DNA of 64,000 nt, from contig NC_090177.1 in assembly GCF_024679245.1 (NCBI RefSeq), positions 23,633,950 through 23,697,949 on the forward strand. Reading direction: 5' to 3'. A program made the position numbers and the translations under genes. This DNA is from Pseudorasbora parva. Taxonomy: Eukaryota > Chordata > Actinopteri > Cypriniformes > Gobionidae. This document shows, piece by piece, positions 11,522 to 26,500 of this stretch; position 1 is the first letter of the stretch; each line of letters starts with the position of its first letter. The notes under the pieces are model-generated. The model was not told where the DNA came from, searched no databases, and saw only the letters and a program-made list of their open reading frames with translations.

Positions 11522-14500
11522 GTAAGAGCGTGTGTGTGTCAAGCTTGTGTGTTTTGAACTGTATGTTACTTTTTACGCTACAACCCACCGATGATTTTAA
11601 TACAATTAATATAATTATATGAAGAAAGACGCTGATACTAGTGTTTTACAGTAATGTCATATTACCTCAATTTAAAGTCTTCCGAAAACAGGTGCACTGC
11701 AACTGTCTGTGGATATAAATGATTTGAAATTGTTTTCCATTTTTCAACTGTTGTAGACGACACCGTTTACATCAAACTGTTCAATCAGAGAAAAGGTTAA
11801 AGGGATTGTTCCCCTAAAAATGAAATTCTGTCATAATTTACTCACCCTCAAGCGGTTCCAAACCTGCATGACTTTCTTCCTTTCTGTGTAGCCTAACACA
11901 AAAGATGTTAGGCAGTCTGTTCCTTTTACTTTCATTGCATCTTTTCCAATGAAAGTGAATGGTGACTGAGACTTGTTCTGCTTTACATCTCCTTTTGTGT
12001 TCCACAGAAGAAAGAAAGTCTGTAAATTATGTCTCATTTAATGTTTAAGCAGCATTGTCAAGCCTCTGTGTCTGATACACCTTCAGTAGCATTTGAAAAT
12101 GTATAGGCTCAAACCTAGTATGCACAGCTTTTTTAGTATACATGAGTGAATGCAAGTAGGTGCCCCAAGACTGTCTATGTAAGTTTTAAGAGCAAAAAAA
12201 AGTGTACTGAAAAATACTCTAAATTAATTTCTATAGTAAATTTTTTTGTCTGTCATCATTCTCCACTCTGTCTGTACACGTGGGCCATTGTCTCAAATCT
12301 CTGTCTGGAGATCTGAATCAGCCTTATCATCTTATCATCACTTGAAACCTTCAAGAGATCTCTTTTTAAAATCCAAGATACTGAAGTCTCTCTATGTTTA
12401 GAAAAATAGGGACATAATTATGTCTGCACTTGTCCTCTTAGAAAATTGGAAGTCATTTCTCTTTGGAAATCATGTGTTATACTGTAGTAGAGTGAATAAG
12501 TGCAAGTTGTTCTTGGCCATTATATCCTGGAGTAGGTCCTTGATGGTTCAATGGACCTGTTGCAGCAGGACATGGGAGGAGAAACATTACAGTAGTTAAG
12601 CATTTCTTCTGAGCCTGATTTCATTGATGATATCCTCATCTTGATTAGTCTTATTTTATGCTATTATAATAAAACTAAATGTTCCAAAACTGATTTTCCA
12701 CAGCAATGCCATAACATATCCATTTGGTTCCCCAAAGAACCTTTCAGTGATCAGTTAATAATCAGTAAATTATCTTAATTACCCTTTGTTCAGTGTAAAA
12801 AAGGTCATCCATTGTGGTTATTAAAGTTTGCCATAGATAGCAATAAAGGACCTTTATTTTTAGGAGTGTGATTCGTTCACATATATTACCTATGGAAATT
12901 TCTCTGCGGAACATCAGGCATGCTTTGTCTGGTAAGTTATTCTAAAGATAAACCATCTGTTTAGTGATATACTATAAACAATGCTTACATTAAGCATAGC
13001 CATAGCCTGAAATCACACCGTCCATTCCTGTTTGTTTGGTCTGTGATGATGTGAGGAGGAAAAACTCATTTATTACACCTCAGAGCAGATACAGATCTTG
13101 GGATTGAAATAAGAGTTTACAGCCCTGAGACACGCACGACTTAGGCTACGACACGGATATTTCCTCAAGTGAGTGAGGATGACTGTGTGAATTAGACCCC
13201 GCTTTGACTAATCTAATGAATCCGTCCTCTTTCAATTTTGTTCGCAGGGTTCTTTATTTGCCATGGGGCAGCGAGTAAATGATTTGCTGTAATGTGAAGA
13301 AAATACATGGCGGGACTGCCACTTAAGCTCCTGTTCTGTTTTATTCTGTCAATCATGTTGCAAGCTATAATGACAGGACTGTGCTGGAAAAGTCGACCCC
13401 CTAAGCTTTTGTTGGGAGAGTAGTGTGCATAAATTAAAGTAGCAATACATTAGTGGCTGTTTGTCATGTCAGAAATGCACTATTTTTAATTTTCACAATG
13501 AACTAGTGAATCTTATTCTGACCCATACTGTATATCACTACAGGGAATGGGTCAAGTTTTTTTTTGTTAATGACATCTTTGATATCAAAAATACACTGTA
13601 AATTCAATTCATACATACACTGACTAGAATGTTTATCTTTAAGGTCAGTTCAGGTTGCAAAATGTTATTTGATGTGACTCCCTTTATACCAGAGTTACAA
13701 TAAAAACATTAAATAGAAATATAGTTACTGGAAATAAAATACATTCTAATTGAGTTAAAGTATACTTGCATACATAACCTTAAACTTTTATTGTTTTATA
13801 ATTTTATCTTGAGGCTAAGGAAACATTTATCCTTATCATTAAGTTGAACTTGATGGATTTAAATAACTAAAACTGAAATAAATAAAAAGAAATAAAAACT
13901 ATTTAAAAAAAGAAATGACAACACAATAAAATTACTAAAACTTTAATTAAAATGAAAAGGAACACTGCTAATTCAGTTTTTACAACAAATGTAATAAATA
14001 AATATAGTGAAAATAATGTTTAAGAAGTACATTCACCTGTATTCAAAGTGTATGGCCTTGATCATAATGAGAGCCAGCATTTTTCTCCTTTATAAGAAGG
14101 GGCCAGAGTACTAATTCACACATTTTACACTGTCTTTATTCAAAAAAAATTGAAGGAAAGCAATGTACAGTAAAAATGTATTAATGAAATTAGTTTTTAT
14201 AGATTTGATCAACTATCAAGCTGGTGCAATAATGCAAATTCAAATAGCAACTTCATTGTCAATTGACAAGCAAATGCAATCATCTCAGTTGCATTGCAAA
14301 TTTGCACATAATCATCATACATTAAAAATATTAACTTTACATTACAGAACATAATTCATTGCATACATTTCCATACCAGAGGAACACTTCCTAACACATT
14401 CATTTACCATTCAATTCAGACAACATCCCCACTATCATAAAGGCATGTCTGTGTTTACATGACACTTTTTAAAAGCTAAAATTTGATTTTCCTGTGTGTT

Positions 14501-17500
14501 TTGGTCATTAATCTAAACAACAACAGCATTTAGGGGCCTGAAAACCTTTGAAAAGGAGTTTCAAAGTGCAATTTTTTGAAAACGGTGACATCTTGTGCAT
14601 GCGTATGATGTGTTTATAGAGTGGTGCAGGTATGACATCAATTTGTAGGAAAAACTTGGAAGCGAGTTAGCATTTTAGCACTTCCGGTTACCTCGTCTCA
14701 AAGTCAATGGATTTTTTTTATGGGATTTTGGTTAAATGGCTGAAAAAAGGTCTGTGGTGAACACAACATAAAATACTTTAGTATTACCCTACTTTTTTTT
14801 TGAAGCTGTTAAAGGGTTAGTTCACCCAAAAATGAAATTGATGTCATTAATGACTCACCCTAATGTGGTTCCACACCCGTGAGACCTCTGTTCATCATCG
14901 GAACACAGTTTAAGATATTTTATATTTAGTCTGACAGCGTATCCAAGTGCAGGCACACTATACTGTCCATGTCCAGAAAGGGAATAAAAACATCATCAAA
15001 GTAGTCCATATGCGACATCAGTTAGTTAGTTAGAATCTCTTGAAGAAAATACATTTTGGTCCAAAAATAACAAAAACCATTACTTTATTCAGCATTGTCT
15101 TCTCTTCCGCGTTTGTTTTCAAACCTCAAATAAAGATTCAAACGGTCATGAATTAGTGTATCAATTCATGATTCAGATGGTGTGTAAATAATAACATTGG
15201 CGATCCAACTCATGAATCAATACGCTGATTAATGACTGCTTGAATACGACTTTTTATATGTTACATCCCATAATTTACATTTATTTAAAAATAAAATAAA
15301 ACATCTTTTCAAGTGCAAGTTTTTCAAAGCCATATGAAACCAATATTAATACACAAATGATATGAACAAGATTTTTGTAAGGAGCCCTGTATCCTAGAAA
15401 GCACATGCCCCGTGTTCAATCGTCCGGTTGTGTGACGCGTGTGCGTGCAGGGTCCATGTGACGTTTGTCATGCAGACCTCACTACTTGCTGCACTCCCCC
15501 GTCCGCCTTTATTAGGAGCAAGACCTGCCTCTGGCATCTGCGACATCTTTCTGAGCCTTTACATAAGCACAGCAAACCTGACCAATTTCAGTCATTTCAT
15601 GCCAGACACAGTCGGCTCTGTGGCCCGTCAGTTTTGCGGAGCGATAGAGAGAACTAACTTTCACTAAATCAATGAATTTATGGGCGATGTGAAACTGGGA
15701 GGTTCCATATGGCCTCTCATGAAATGACAAGATTTTGTCCACAGGCTTGTGAGAGGGTCAAAATTGTGAAATTATCAGGTATCCAAGAGGGACTTGCCAT
15801 CTGCTTGACAATTTAATTATCCATCTGTCTCTCTGTCCTGTTGAGTGATCATTTTGAATAAAATGAGGTAAAATGGTTTGTCCTCTTAATGTTAATTATT
15901 AGCCAGTTTGATGCGCTGTCATATTGATTTAAATCCATGCTATTTTTGAATGTGGGTGAGGGCACAAAACAAATTTGTATGTGTAAACACTCAAAACACA
16001 TCTAACAAAATGTCAAAGTGTCAGCTGTTATTGAGGAGCAATATCTCTTTAACTACCACACATACGTGGGCAGACATGGTTCATCAACACAAGCAGAGGA
16101 CAGCGGTCAGTGTGAGAAAGTAGAAAAGAAAATTAAAGTAGCAACCTTTCCATTTCATGAAAGTTTTTGATGCTTAGGAGGAAACAAGTATAGCACGCAG
16201 GACAGGATCATATTCCATTTTTCTCTCCAAAAATTGTGTGCACACAGCCATGATTTATTTATTTATTTTACCAATATCTAATTTATCGAAAAACACATCA
16301 AATTGTTTTCGTACAATGACCCGAATAAGCTGTTCTGTGATGAGCATGTGTTTTAGTTCATTGACTAAATTAAAGTAGCACTGATTCTGACCCATATGTA
16401 TATCACTACACTAAATTTAAAAAAAAAAGTATCTTTGATATCAAAAATACATTCAAAATTAAATTAATACATACAGTATTTGTGTGACACAGCTGTCCTG
16501 ATATCACAATGAAGAAAAAGCCTCATTAAATATTTAAGTATTTTAGCAATTGATTTGATTTTTTTGATTTGAAGAATTTATTTTACACACTTTATCATTT
16601 TAAAGACAAAATTAACAATAATTACAGAAAGGTTATTGTGTGTAAAAATGGGAAACCCCAAAGAAGCTGCTGAAAGCTTTTAGGAGGGGTCCCAACATTT
16701 TATTTGGAAAAATGCTCAGTATATTTTAAGATTTGTATTATTCTTTATTGTGGAATTTTTTGTATTATTTCATTATCCCAAGTACAGCTAACACTGATAA
16801 ATTCAGTCCAGTCATTTCTCTTGTGCTTGTCTGATTCTAAGATTTATTTGAGCATGCGTCTTTATTCTGCATTATTGTGTTGTTGCTTTTTTTGATGAAG
16901 ATATATTTGAGCACATAGCATTATTATGGAGTTTTTTGTTAGTGCTTGTTTTTATGAAGATGCATTGGATCATATGGTGCATTACAAAGAAAAAAAGGAA
17001 AGTCGTTCATCTAGCTACTAATACTACAAAAAAAAGTACAGTACTATGGCTTGTTTCCACGGAACAGTGCGGTACGGTATGGTTCGGTTCACTACAGTAC
17101 GATTCGGGACCGCAAACCCTGATCCGTCTTGCATTCCAACGTCATTTTTGCGTGAAGAAGAAAGTGACACAGTAAACAACAATGGACGACATAAGGCAGA
17201 TCTTGTTCTTGCTTCTCGGCAAGTGGCTGTTGTCACAAGAAGATGTGCTTTGTTTTTGGGCCAAAGCTGCAGACTGCAAGGAAAAACACAGCCGAAAAAG
17301 CACATGCAAGTGACTATTCTCTGTCTGCAGTGAGTTTAGCTCCACCCTTCAGTACCGGACTAATGTGTTAGGTACCCCAATGGAAGGGTGCCAAAAAAGT
17401 GGTATGGTACGGTTCAGAATTAGGGTAACATTCACAACTTCTGATGCTGGAAACTGTACTGAACCGTAACGGTCTGTGGAAACAAGCCATAAGTGCAATA

Positions 17501-20500
17501 TAATTCAGCCGCTGTACTTGATACGGTTAAAAACTGGTTCAGTTACTGCTCACAGGTGTCTAATGGACTGTGCTAAACTGATATTTTCTTCGAAAAGAAT
17601 CTCGATATACATTGTATTGACCTAGGAGCTTTACATTCTGAAGTGAACTTAATGAAAGAGAAGAGAGATCCCCGAGCTAAAGAATTCTATTCAAAGTGAT
17701 TAAAAATCAGATGAAAAGTTAATTTGTTCTCATAGCCCGAAGCTGCTAATTTACTTGATATCCACAGAGGATCTGATTTGCAAATGGATTGTTGTTGAGT
17801 GATCATTAGTCTTCAGTCAAAACCTCCTCAACTGGAACAGTTTGGAATCATTTTTAACTTAGTTTTGTTCTTGTTACCTGATTTTAAGTTAATATAATAT
17901 ATATAAAATATATTCTGCTCTGTAATCTTTCCAAATGGAGAGAATTTGTCTCAGGACATGACTTGTGTGTTCCATGCATAATTTAGGTATCCGTAAGCTT
18001 CATTATGTTTTCTCCATGAAAACATTTTCCATGCATTGAATGTCCCAAAAGCAAGCAAGAAATGATTATGAATGGACATCCCACCCCAGATAATAAGATG
18101 ATATTGCATAATCATAATATCCTCAATAGTAACAGAAGTCAGGCGCAATGGTTTTGCCGTCAGAGCAGAAGCGCCTTTATTCCACAGAGAGCTGACATAA
18201 AATATTGAACTTCAGAAAGCTCATGACCTACTTCTCCACTCTCCTCAATTTTGTAGCTATGATTATCTTTAAACACAAGGGTACATATTTGATTATATCA
18301 TTCGATTACCCATTGTCCTAATTATAATTTAGTATTTTATTGTTATTGCTACCTCAATAGAAAACATGAATGCATAATCAGTCTTGGGATGCTTCTTCTA
18401 ACTACTACCTCCTCATATATTAGTCATAGACTGTATTTGCATTCAGTGCATTTATGGAGAAGATTATTTTTAAATTAATGCATTTTTCATTAGTAATTCA
18501 TGAATGTACTATCTCTATTTAGGCTGAACATACAACAGTTCAGTACGTTTTCTTTTTGTAAAGAAATTCATGCTTTCATTTGATAATGATTACAGTAAAG
18601 ACACTTATATTGTTACACAAGATTGCCATTTCAAGTAAATGTTCTTCATTTGAACTTTCTATTCAAAGATAAACATGCCTGAGAGTTTCTACACAAATAT
18701 TAAGCAGCACAACTGTTTTCAACATTGATGATGATAATAAGAGATGTTTCTTGAGAAAGTGGCACTTAACACTTGTAAAGCTCCATTAAGAAACTGTTTT
18801 TGCCCAAGCCTGCAGTACCCCTCTCAGAAATTGAAGCTTTCGCACCTCGATCGCCCCCCGGTGACCGGTCCCAGTATAGTCGCCCCTCTGTGTTTTCTAA
18901 TGGACGCGAGGCAAACTAAACAATAAAATTACACTTCACATATTTTTTCCCCAAAGTTAGTTTATGTCATTGAAGGCAGTTATCATCACGATGATTTAAT
19001 TTTAAGTGTTCGTTTTTAAAATAAGTTTAGTTTTAGTTAGTTATCTGATGCTATAAAAACGGGGGGTGTGACGTCATGATTGACAGCTGAGATCCACTAG
19101 CCTAGAAATCTAGACTCACCCTAGCGGCAGCAAATCTAATCTGCCCGCGAGTGTCGTCTAGCAACTCTCAATACCCCTCTGAGCTGTATTCGCCTAACTC
19201 TTGCCGGGCCAATCACATCGTGTATAGAGTCGGCAGGCGGGGCCATAATGACGATGGCCGAGTTACGTTTGCATGCTTCTAGTAAACACAGAAACTGGCG
19301 AACGGCGACCTTTCCAATCAGCTTTGACCACGACTCTGGAAGACTTGGAGTTGAGCTTTTCTCTGAAAAAAGAACAAAGAGCGGCACTGAAGTCATTCTT
19401 AAAAAGGGAAGATGTGTTCGGAGTTTTGCCGACCGGATACGGCGAATGTTTAATCTATCAACAAGCTCCACTTCACCTTCGTTGCTCTGGTTGGTTGTAA
19501 CGCTATCCTATCGCGTGCAGAGGGAGTTTGAAAGACAACCGTTTATCCCGCCCCTCGGATTGAGCCCTGTCTATGGTGAGTTTCCAGACCAAACATCTTG
19601 ATGTGGGTCTGGCTTGTCAGGCTAGAGATCCACGTCTTTTCTGAGTGAAGTTGTCACTGAGACACTAACAGACTTTTTCGGGATTTTTGGGAGTAGATTG
19701 GAGCTTTAGCTTTTATTTCTACACTTTCATAACTGTTTATTTCACACCAACATAATTAATTGTTCTGCATCTGTGAGAGTGTGGGCGGGCTTTTGATAAC
19801 CTAGCTGTACTTCCTGCTCTATTTCCTGCTCTCTACTGGGCAACTCCGGTCCCAAAATCACTACTGTTCAGACTCCAGTCCTAAGATGTCAGTGCCGTGC
19901 AGGCCGTCTGAAAGCTTCAACTCTGCCAAGCGGAAACGGATGATGTTGCAGCGTCCATATTTTTTTACGGCCTATGGTTTTGCACTATAAAAAAAACTTG
20001 GCTGTTAGCTTGTATCTTTATTAGGCACTGCAAAATGACACACTGTAAAAAAAATATTGTTGATTTAACTTAAAAAAAGTAAGTAACCTGGTTGCCTTAA
20101 AATGTTAAGTTTATTTAAATAAAAAAATTAGTTGTTACATTGAAGGAAATTGGCTTAATAGAAATTCAAAATATTATTGTATCTGACCCAAATAATTTTT
20201 TTTGATAAATCATGAAAATAGCATTAATAATTTGGCATGTTTCACTGCATCTTCACGAATAAAACACACACAATTACCTAGCCTAGAAATCTAGGCGCAC
20301 CCTAGTGACAGCAAATCTAATCTGCCGCGAGTGTCGTCTAGCAACACTTCTGAGCTGTAAAAACCAAACTCTGGACAGGTCAATCACATCGTGTATAGAG
20401 TCTGTGGGCGGGGTTTAACATAATGACGGCTGAGTTGTGCTTTTGTGCTACTAGTAAACACAAAAGCTGGCGAACGGCGTTCTTTCGAATCGGCTTTGAC

Positions 20501-23500
20501 CGTGACTCTGGAAGACTCGTAATTAAGCTTTTCTCTGAGAAAAAAACAAAGAACGGCACTGAAGTCATTCTTAAAAACGGAAGATGTGTTCTGAGTTTTG
20601 CCGACCGGATACAGCGAAAGTTTAATCTATCACCTATAGACGTGCCAATTAGGGGTGTCCATGGTTAACCGATTGACCGATTAACCGTTAAAAATTGCGT
20701 AACCGAGTGAAACATTTTGCTCGGTTAAGTGGCGTCAATGACGTGCCTTGAATTTAGTTGTAATATATGTTTGCACCCCTATAGACCGCCAGAGCGCTCC
20801 CAGACATTTGTAGTATCCATAGGGTTAGGGTAGTATCCACAAGAAGAAGTCATGACCAGCTTTCTAAGCGGGCAAAGAAAGCGTGGGAGCACTTTAAAAA
20901 TGAGAGTGACGGGGCGAAATGCAAGTATTGCAATGCAGTGCTTACCGCATTTTTCAGGCTATAAGTTGCTCCGGAGTATGAGTCGCATCAGTCAAAATAT
21001 GCGTCATGAAGAGGAAAATAACATACGTCGCACTGGACTAAAAGTCGCATTAGGGCAGAAGCAGAGCGCGAGCCGCGCGCGCTGTGCATAACGGATCAGA
21101 AGAAAGAACGTTTGAAGTGAGAAACTTGTGAATGACTAGAGAAAAGCAGACGTTACTTTAACTGTAATGAAGAAAACAAAAAAGCTGATCGCGGACTGAA
21201 AGCAAGATGGCCAGAGCTGAAGGGACGAGTCCACAGATGCTTGAACTCTGCCGGGAGAGGCTCATCAGCCGCGCGAGTCAAACGTGAATCATTCTCGGCT
21301 GCATATTTTACTAACGTTACATGCTCTAATCGTGCAGGCGGCCACTTGCATTGCTCGTGAACTGGAGCGCATCTCATCCTAATTTTTAACGAAACTCAGC
21401 GTACGCCTCGCAGACATGAAATAGATCTTAAGAAACTTGAAATGTCTTTTAACAATTTAAAACGAAAAGAAATAGGCTACTCTCTGATTGTGTAATCCAT
21501 GATGTGCATTTCTCTCTATAGGCGCGTTCACTACGGAGATGGTGGTCGTCAAATTAATAAGCCAAAAATAACCCTGACGCTCACTATGGTTAACCGAGTA
21601 TTAACCGCTAAGGGCCTCGGTTAACGGTTAATGAAAAACTTGAAAACGTGCAGCCCTAGTGCCAATTTTCGAAAATGTGATATATCACGATAATAAATAT
21701 GCATGATATTGTTATTGTGGGTTCTTCAAAATATCGTAAATAATAATTTATTAGCAGTTAATATTTTTTTTATAATGCACTCAAGAATACTTTGCCCTTC
21801 AACCGTATAAATGCTCAACACCGCTGTATTCTGCGTCAAAGGGAAGCGCTCAGATGTCAATGAGAAGCACATGAACGAGTGAAGGAAACGCAGTAATGAA
21901 GTGCCGCTCAATGACAGCAGAGGGCGGTGATGAACTGCAGAATGCAGCGATTACCCCGGAAACCCCGCAAACAAAATAAACCACACTAGTGAAGTTTTTA
22001 AAACAGCCATTCGTTGTGTGTAATCTCAATGTTGTTCATCACAGCACCAAATACTTAAAGACTTAATAGGCTATTTATTTTCAAACTTAAACATTTTTAT
22101 GTTTAAATCTGGACTACAACTTGCCCTAATAATTAGAACTGTTCTGATTATTTGTTATTGTTCAGTAAAACTTTGAGACATACGACTTCATTAGTTAACA
22201 TTTTAATTCATTATGTAATGTTAATTTCTTAGTTACTGTTTAACAACATTAAAATCAAAATAACTTTTTTAATGGACATAAGATAAAACTAACAATGATC
22301 AGTATTTCTTAACTAACATTACCAAAAACATTATTACTTTCTGTACCAATTGTAGCTATTGCTCAATCTTAGTGAATGCATTGAATAATGAGACCGTGTT
22401 GTAATTTGTTACCTGTTGTTCTTTATAGCCTAATTCTTTTGCACTCTAATCTGTTTGAAAATTGTACTTTTATAGCTCTGGAAAAAATTAAGAGACCACT
22501 TAACATTGATTTCTCAATGGTATGTGATCTTAAATTTTTTTCTCCAGAGCTGTATTTTTGGTGCATTGTATTATTGTATTTAAACATTGTTATTTTTGTT
22601 ATTACAAAAATAGTTCTTAAAGCTGTTATGGCAACACTTTTTTTGCAACTTATTTCAATATCGTGATAATATCGGCACATGCCTAATCAGCTAGCTCCAC
22701 TTCACCTTTGTTGCTCTGGTTGGTTGTAACACTATCCTATCGCGTGCAGAGGGAGTTTGAAAGACAACCGTTTATCCCGCCCCTCGGATTGAGCCCTGTC
22801 TATGGTGAGTTTCCAGACCAAACATCTTGATGTGGGTCTGGCTTGTCAGGCTAAGACTTACCCAATATGCTTACAAAATCTTTTAATATTTTTTTAATAA
22901 AGGTTGTCGATTCTCAAAAATGTTAATTGTATTAACTCATTTTTTATTTCAATAAACTCAATTTTAAGGCAACAAGGTAACACATTTTTTATTTTTATTT
23001 TTTTAAAGTGCATGGGCTGGATTATAATAATGATAATCTGACCCTCACTGATGTAACAACATCCAGAACGAAATTACAGAGAAAGCACAACAACCTGTGC
23101 TGTTTGTTACAAATAATCTCATCATTGCAGGGATGGAAATCTTTTTTTCTAAGTAGCAATACAGTAAAATGTATACCTCTGTGGCCAGTACATTTTCTTG
23201 TCATTGGTAAGCGTGGTTAATTTTGGCCCCCAAATGCGAGTGGTCAGGTTTGTCTGCTTCAGGGTGCTTTTTGGGCTCTTGGCCCACATCGCCATGGAGA
23301 TGAGTGTTGTAAATTAGGAAAGCAGGGGATTAGTGTTGGGTCTGTAAACTGTGAGCAGGCTGCTCCACTGACCCACTGCTCATTCAGTGCCATAACATTT
23401 GGCTCATCTGTGCAAATGTTAGACGGTCACACAGCTGAGATATGCCGGGGTTTATGGGCAAAACGTTCTTCTAATGTCTGTTTGAAATCCTGACATGACA

Positions 23501-26500
23501 GAGTGAGACAAATCTCTTGTTGGAGCACTGTGCATGCTTTACTGTTTCATCAATAGCTTTTGTAGGTCAGCAAATCCCAATTGTGTATTCAACAATGAAT
23601 TTAGAAGGGAAATGCATGCTTGATTTCTTGAAGTCGACATGAAATTCAAATTTTTTCTCATGGAATATTGCAGTATTTTAATTATTTATCCGTGCATGTT
23701 GTTGTTGCTATTATTTTTATTATCATTATTTCATGTGCTTTCATTACCTTTAACCTGATAACCGTCACGAGGACGAGGACGTGCTGAAGCTCTCTTTGCT
23801 TAAATTAGCTCAAAATTACTATCAGGTGTAAGTAATTACCTTGACAAACTATACATCATTAAAAAGATCTAAGACTAAAGTTTAATTTTTTTACCTCTGT
23901 TTTATTCTCAAAGTCTTATAGTGACCGTAATGTGTTAATATGTGCCAGGAGTTATGAATATGATCAAGGGCGTCGCTACCTTTTGATTGTAATATGCGCG
24001 TCATTTGCTCCCATTCATAAAAAACTCCTCCTTGGTCGTCATGAAGACACTCGACAAAACAACTTCCCTCAGGGCTTTTACTTCAAATGTGTGCAGATGT
24101 GGAGAAATATTGATATATTCTCACATGTTTGAGTCAAATTTCTATACAGAGAAGTATTATTTATTAAATCTTTATCCAAAATCCGCGGATGTATGATTAT
24201 GAGCGCAGTATACTGTGATATGCTGTGTTTTCAATTCATTCTTGTTAATCAAAACAACATCCTTCTCTTCTCTGATGATGTTTATACTGGCACAAGGTTG
24301 GGACAAATTGTCACTCACATGAGATCAAATGACAACGATCCATTCAATTCCCGTTGGACAAAATCAAGTCCTGCCCTACATTTCATCTTTTTCTAGAAGC
24401 TGTTTCAAATCGGATATACGTCACGATAGTGAAGAAAAGACATAAACTTCTGTTTTATGTCAACTTCATAGGGATATTTCACCCAAAATTGAAAATTCTG
24501 TCATTAATTACTCACCCTCATGTCGTAAGGCTTTTGTTTATCTTTGGAACACAAATGAAGACATTTTGAATGACATTTACATCTACATTTATGCATTTGG
24601 CAGACGCCTTTGGCTTTCCAAAGCGACTTACATTGCATTCAAGGTACACATTTTACATTGTTGTCAGTTCTTGCTTTCCCTGGGAATCAAACCCCTGACC
24701 TTGGTGTTGCTGGTTGAGCTACAGGAAAGCGTGAGAGATTTCTATCCATCCATTGACAGCTACGCAACTACCACATTGACGCTTCAAAAAGTTCATAAAG
24801 AGATCGATTAAAAAGTAATCCATGCGAATCAAGAGGTTTAGTCCAACATTTATGACGAGACACAATAACATCTTATGATGGACAGATTGAATTTAGGCTT
24901 TTATTCACATTGATCATAAAGCGAACATAAAGAGAAGCTCAACCGAACCTGTGTGCTGCATAACACACGAGACTAAACCTCATTGGTTCTCACTTGAGCT
25001 TCCGTTTACCACAACTAATGTACGCTGATGAATGTTTGAGTGAATTTACTAGTTTTTACAATCTTAATATGCTGTAATTGCATTTAAATAATACCAAAAT
25101 AAGTAAATGATGACGGAACAGAATTTTTGTTTTTGGGTGAACCATCTCTTTAAATATACAGTGAAACGCCAAAACCATTTCCTTCCATCTATATGTCAGA
25201 CTTGTCATTGGTTGCAGACTGGTGCTACTGTTCTTTTGAAGATGAATTGTGAATTTACACAGTCAGACACACTGTGGCAGTCCCCGTGGTCTAGTGAATG
25301 TTTTAGCATCCCACCCACAGGTTGACTGACAGATCTGGAGCACAGAGGATCAATGCACTGCGTCCTCTTTCTGGATGCAGAATTCTGAGCGTGTCCTCAC
25401 ACTAGTTCACACGTTTACATTGTGTCATAGCAGCTCATTGTAGGACATGGAAGCTATTGATCAGTTACAATATCTATTACATTAAGCACTGTTTGAATCC
25501 ATCATGTACTCTTTTGAACTTGCTGTTTCAGTTGCATAATCATGTTTAGTTTTTTTTTTAAATGTTCAAATTACTGCAGCAGCAGCTACATATTTCAGGT
25601 TTAAAATTGGATTTTGAGTCGTAGATTTTCAAGTGGTCTCGGACTTATGGACTTGTGGATTGTATCTCAGTAACGTATAATATCAGTATTGCGTGTTTTC
25701 ATGTGTGCGTGTGTTGATATAATGGAATGTAACACTATAGGGATCTGCATAGTTTGTGAGGGGTTGTTTGCAAATCGTGGATGATCAAAGCTTGATTTTT
25801 AATTAACTCTACATTAATTTTTCAGTATGTTTCAAGGCCAATTTTTGTGCTTCCATCTTTTCATCTTAAAACAGACAAAGCCAACATTGGAGTTTAGCAC
25901 AATAAAAGCAAGTGAATATTTTAGCCTGTTTGTGGGAAAAAAATGAAATGTTTGTTTCCAGCATGTCTCTAAAATAAATAAATTACAGTCAGTTCATCCT
26001 TACAAATATTGGAAACAATATTCAGACACCAGATATATTTTTTCACTAGTGGGTGCAGGACACTGTAGTTCATTTATGTATGTGAGGATGGCAAAATAAA
26101 GTAAACTGTGAAATATTATACCCAGAATCCTTTATACAATGGATTACCAGTAGAATTTATCAAGATTTGGGAGCAAAACTACTTGTTTTGATTAAGTGTT
26201 TTTTCTTGAATTGCACAGACTGAACAAAATGAAGCATTGATTGGTAATTGGTTGATCTGAATTGGTATTATGAAATAGCGTACTTAAATTTAACAGCTGA
26301 TTGGTTGATTGTAATCCATTATATCCTTTCTATCAGTTATCTGAAATTATCAAGATTAATTTGATCTGACACAGTTTAACTCTGAGTTCTTGTCATATTG
26401 TATTACCATTACCAATTTTTTTTTAAATATCATGATTTATAAAGATGCATTTACATTAAAGGAAATGTATTTATTTAATTTCAAATACTTATATCACTGA

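Larger units (their letters stand above)
20633..22685. mobile_element. Middle element inside the RecQ-fragment MITE
   Basis: The left end TAGACGTGCC then ATATATCACGATAATA is mirrored by TATCGTGATAATATCGGCACATGCCTA at the right. ATCA borders both sides (20629-20632 and 22686-22689). It contains the hAT element at 20650-21658 and a small palindromic MITE. Confidence 0.65.
20279..22853. mobile_element. RecQ-fragment MITE, copy 2, split by a later insertion
   Basis: Left part 20279-20632 and right part 22686-22853 align end to end with the copy at 19098-19624. The break falls within the helicase-like frame after [13 protein letters not shown]. The 9-bp flanks (ACAATTACC / AGACTTACC) match at only 6 of 9 positions. 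Confidence 0.85.
20040..23012. mobile_element. Outer fold-back element split by a nested stack
   Basis: The left arm at 20042-20125 has CTGGTTGCCTTAAAATGTTA. The right arm at about 22925-23010 reads as its inverse (TTTTAAGGCAACAAGGTAAC). It encloses the RecQ-type MITE 20279-22853, so it is the oldest layer here. Confidence 0.65.

Noticed and set aside
24574..24727. Possible tRNA gene or tRNA-derived SINE head
   Set aside because: The tRNA-like words are incomplete and no cloverleaf can be drawn. Kept only as a dispersed repeat.
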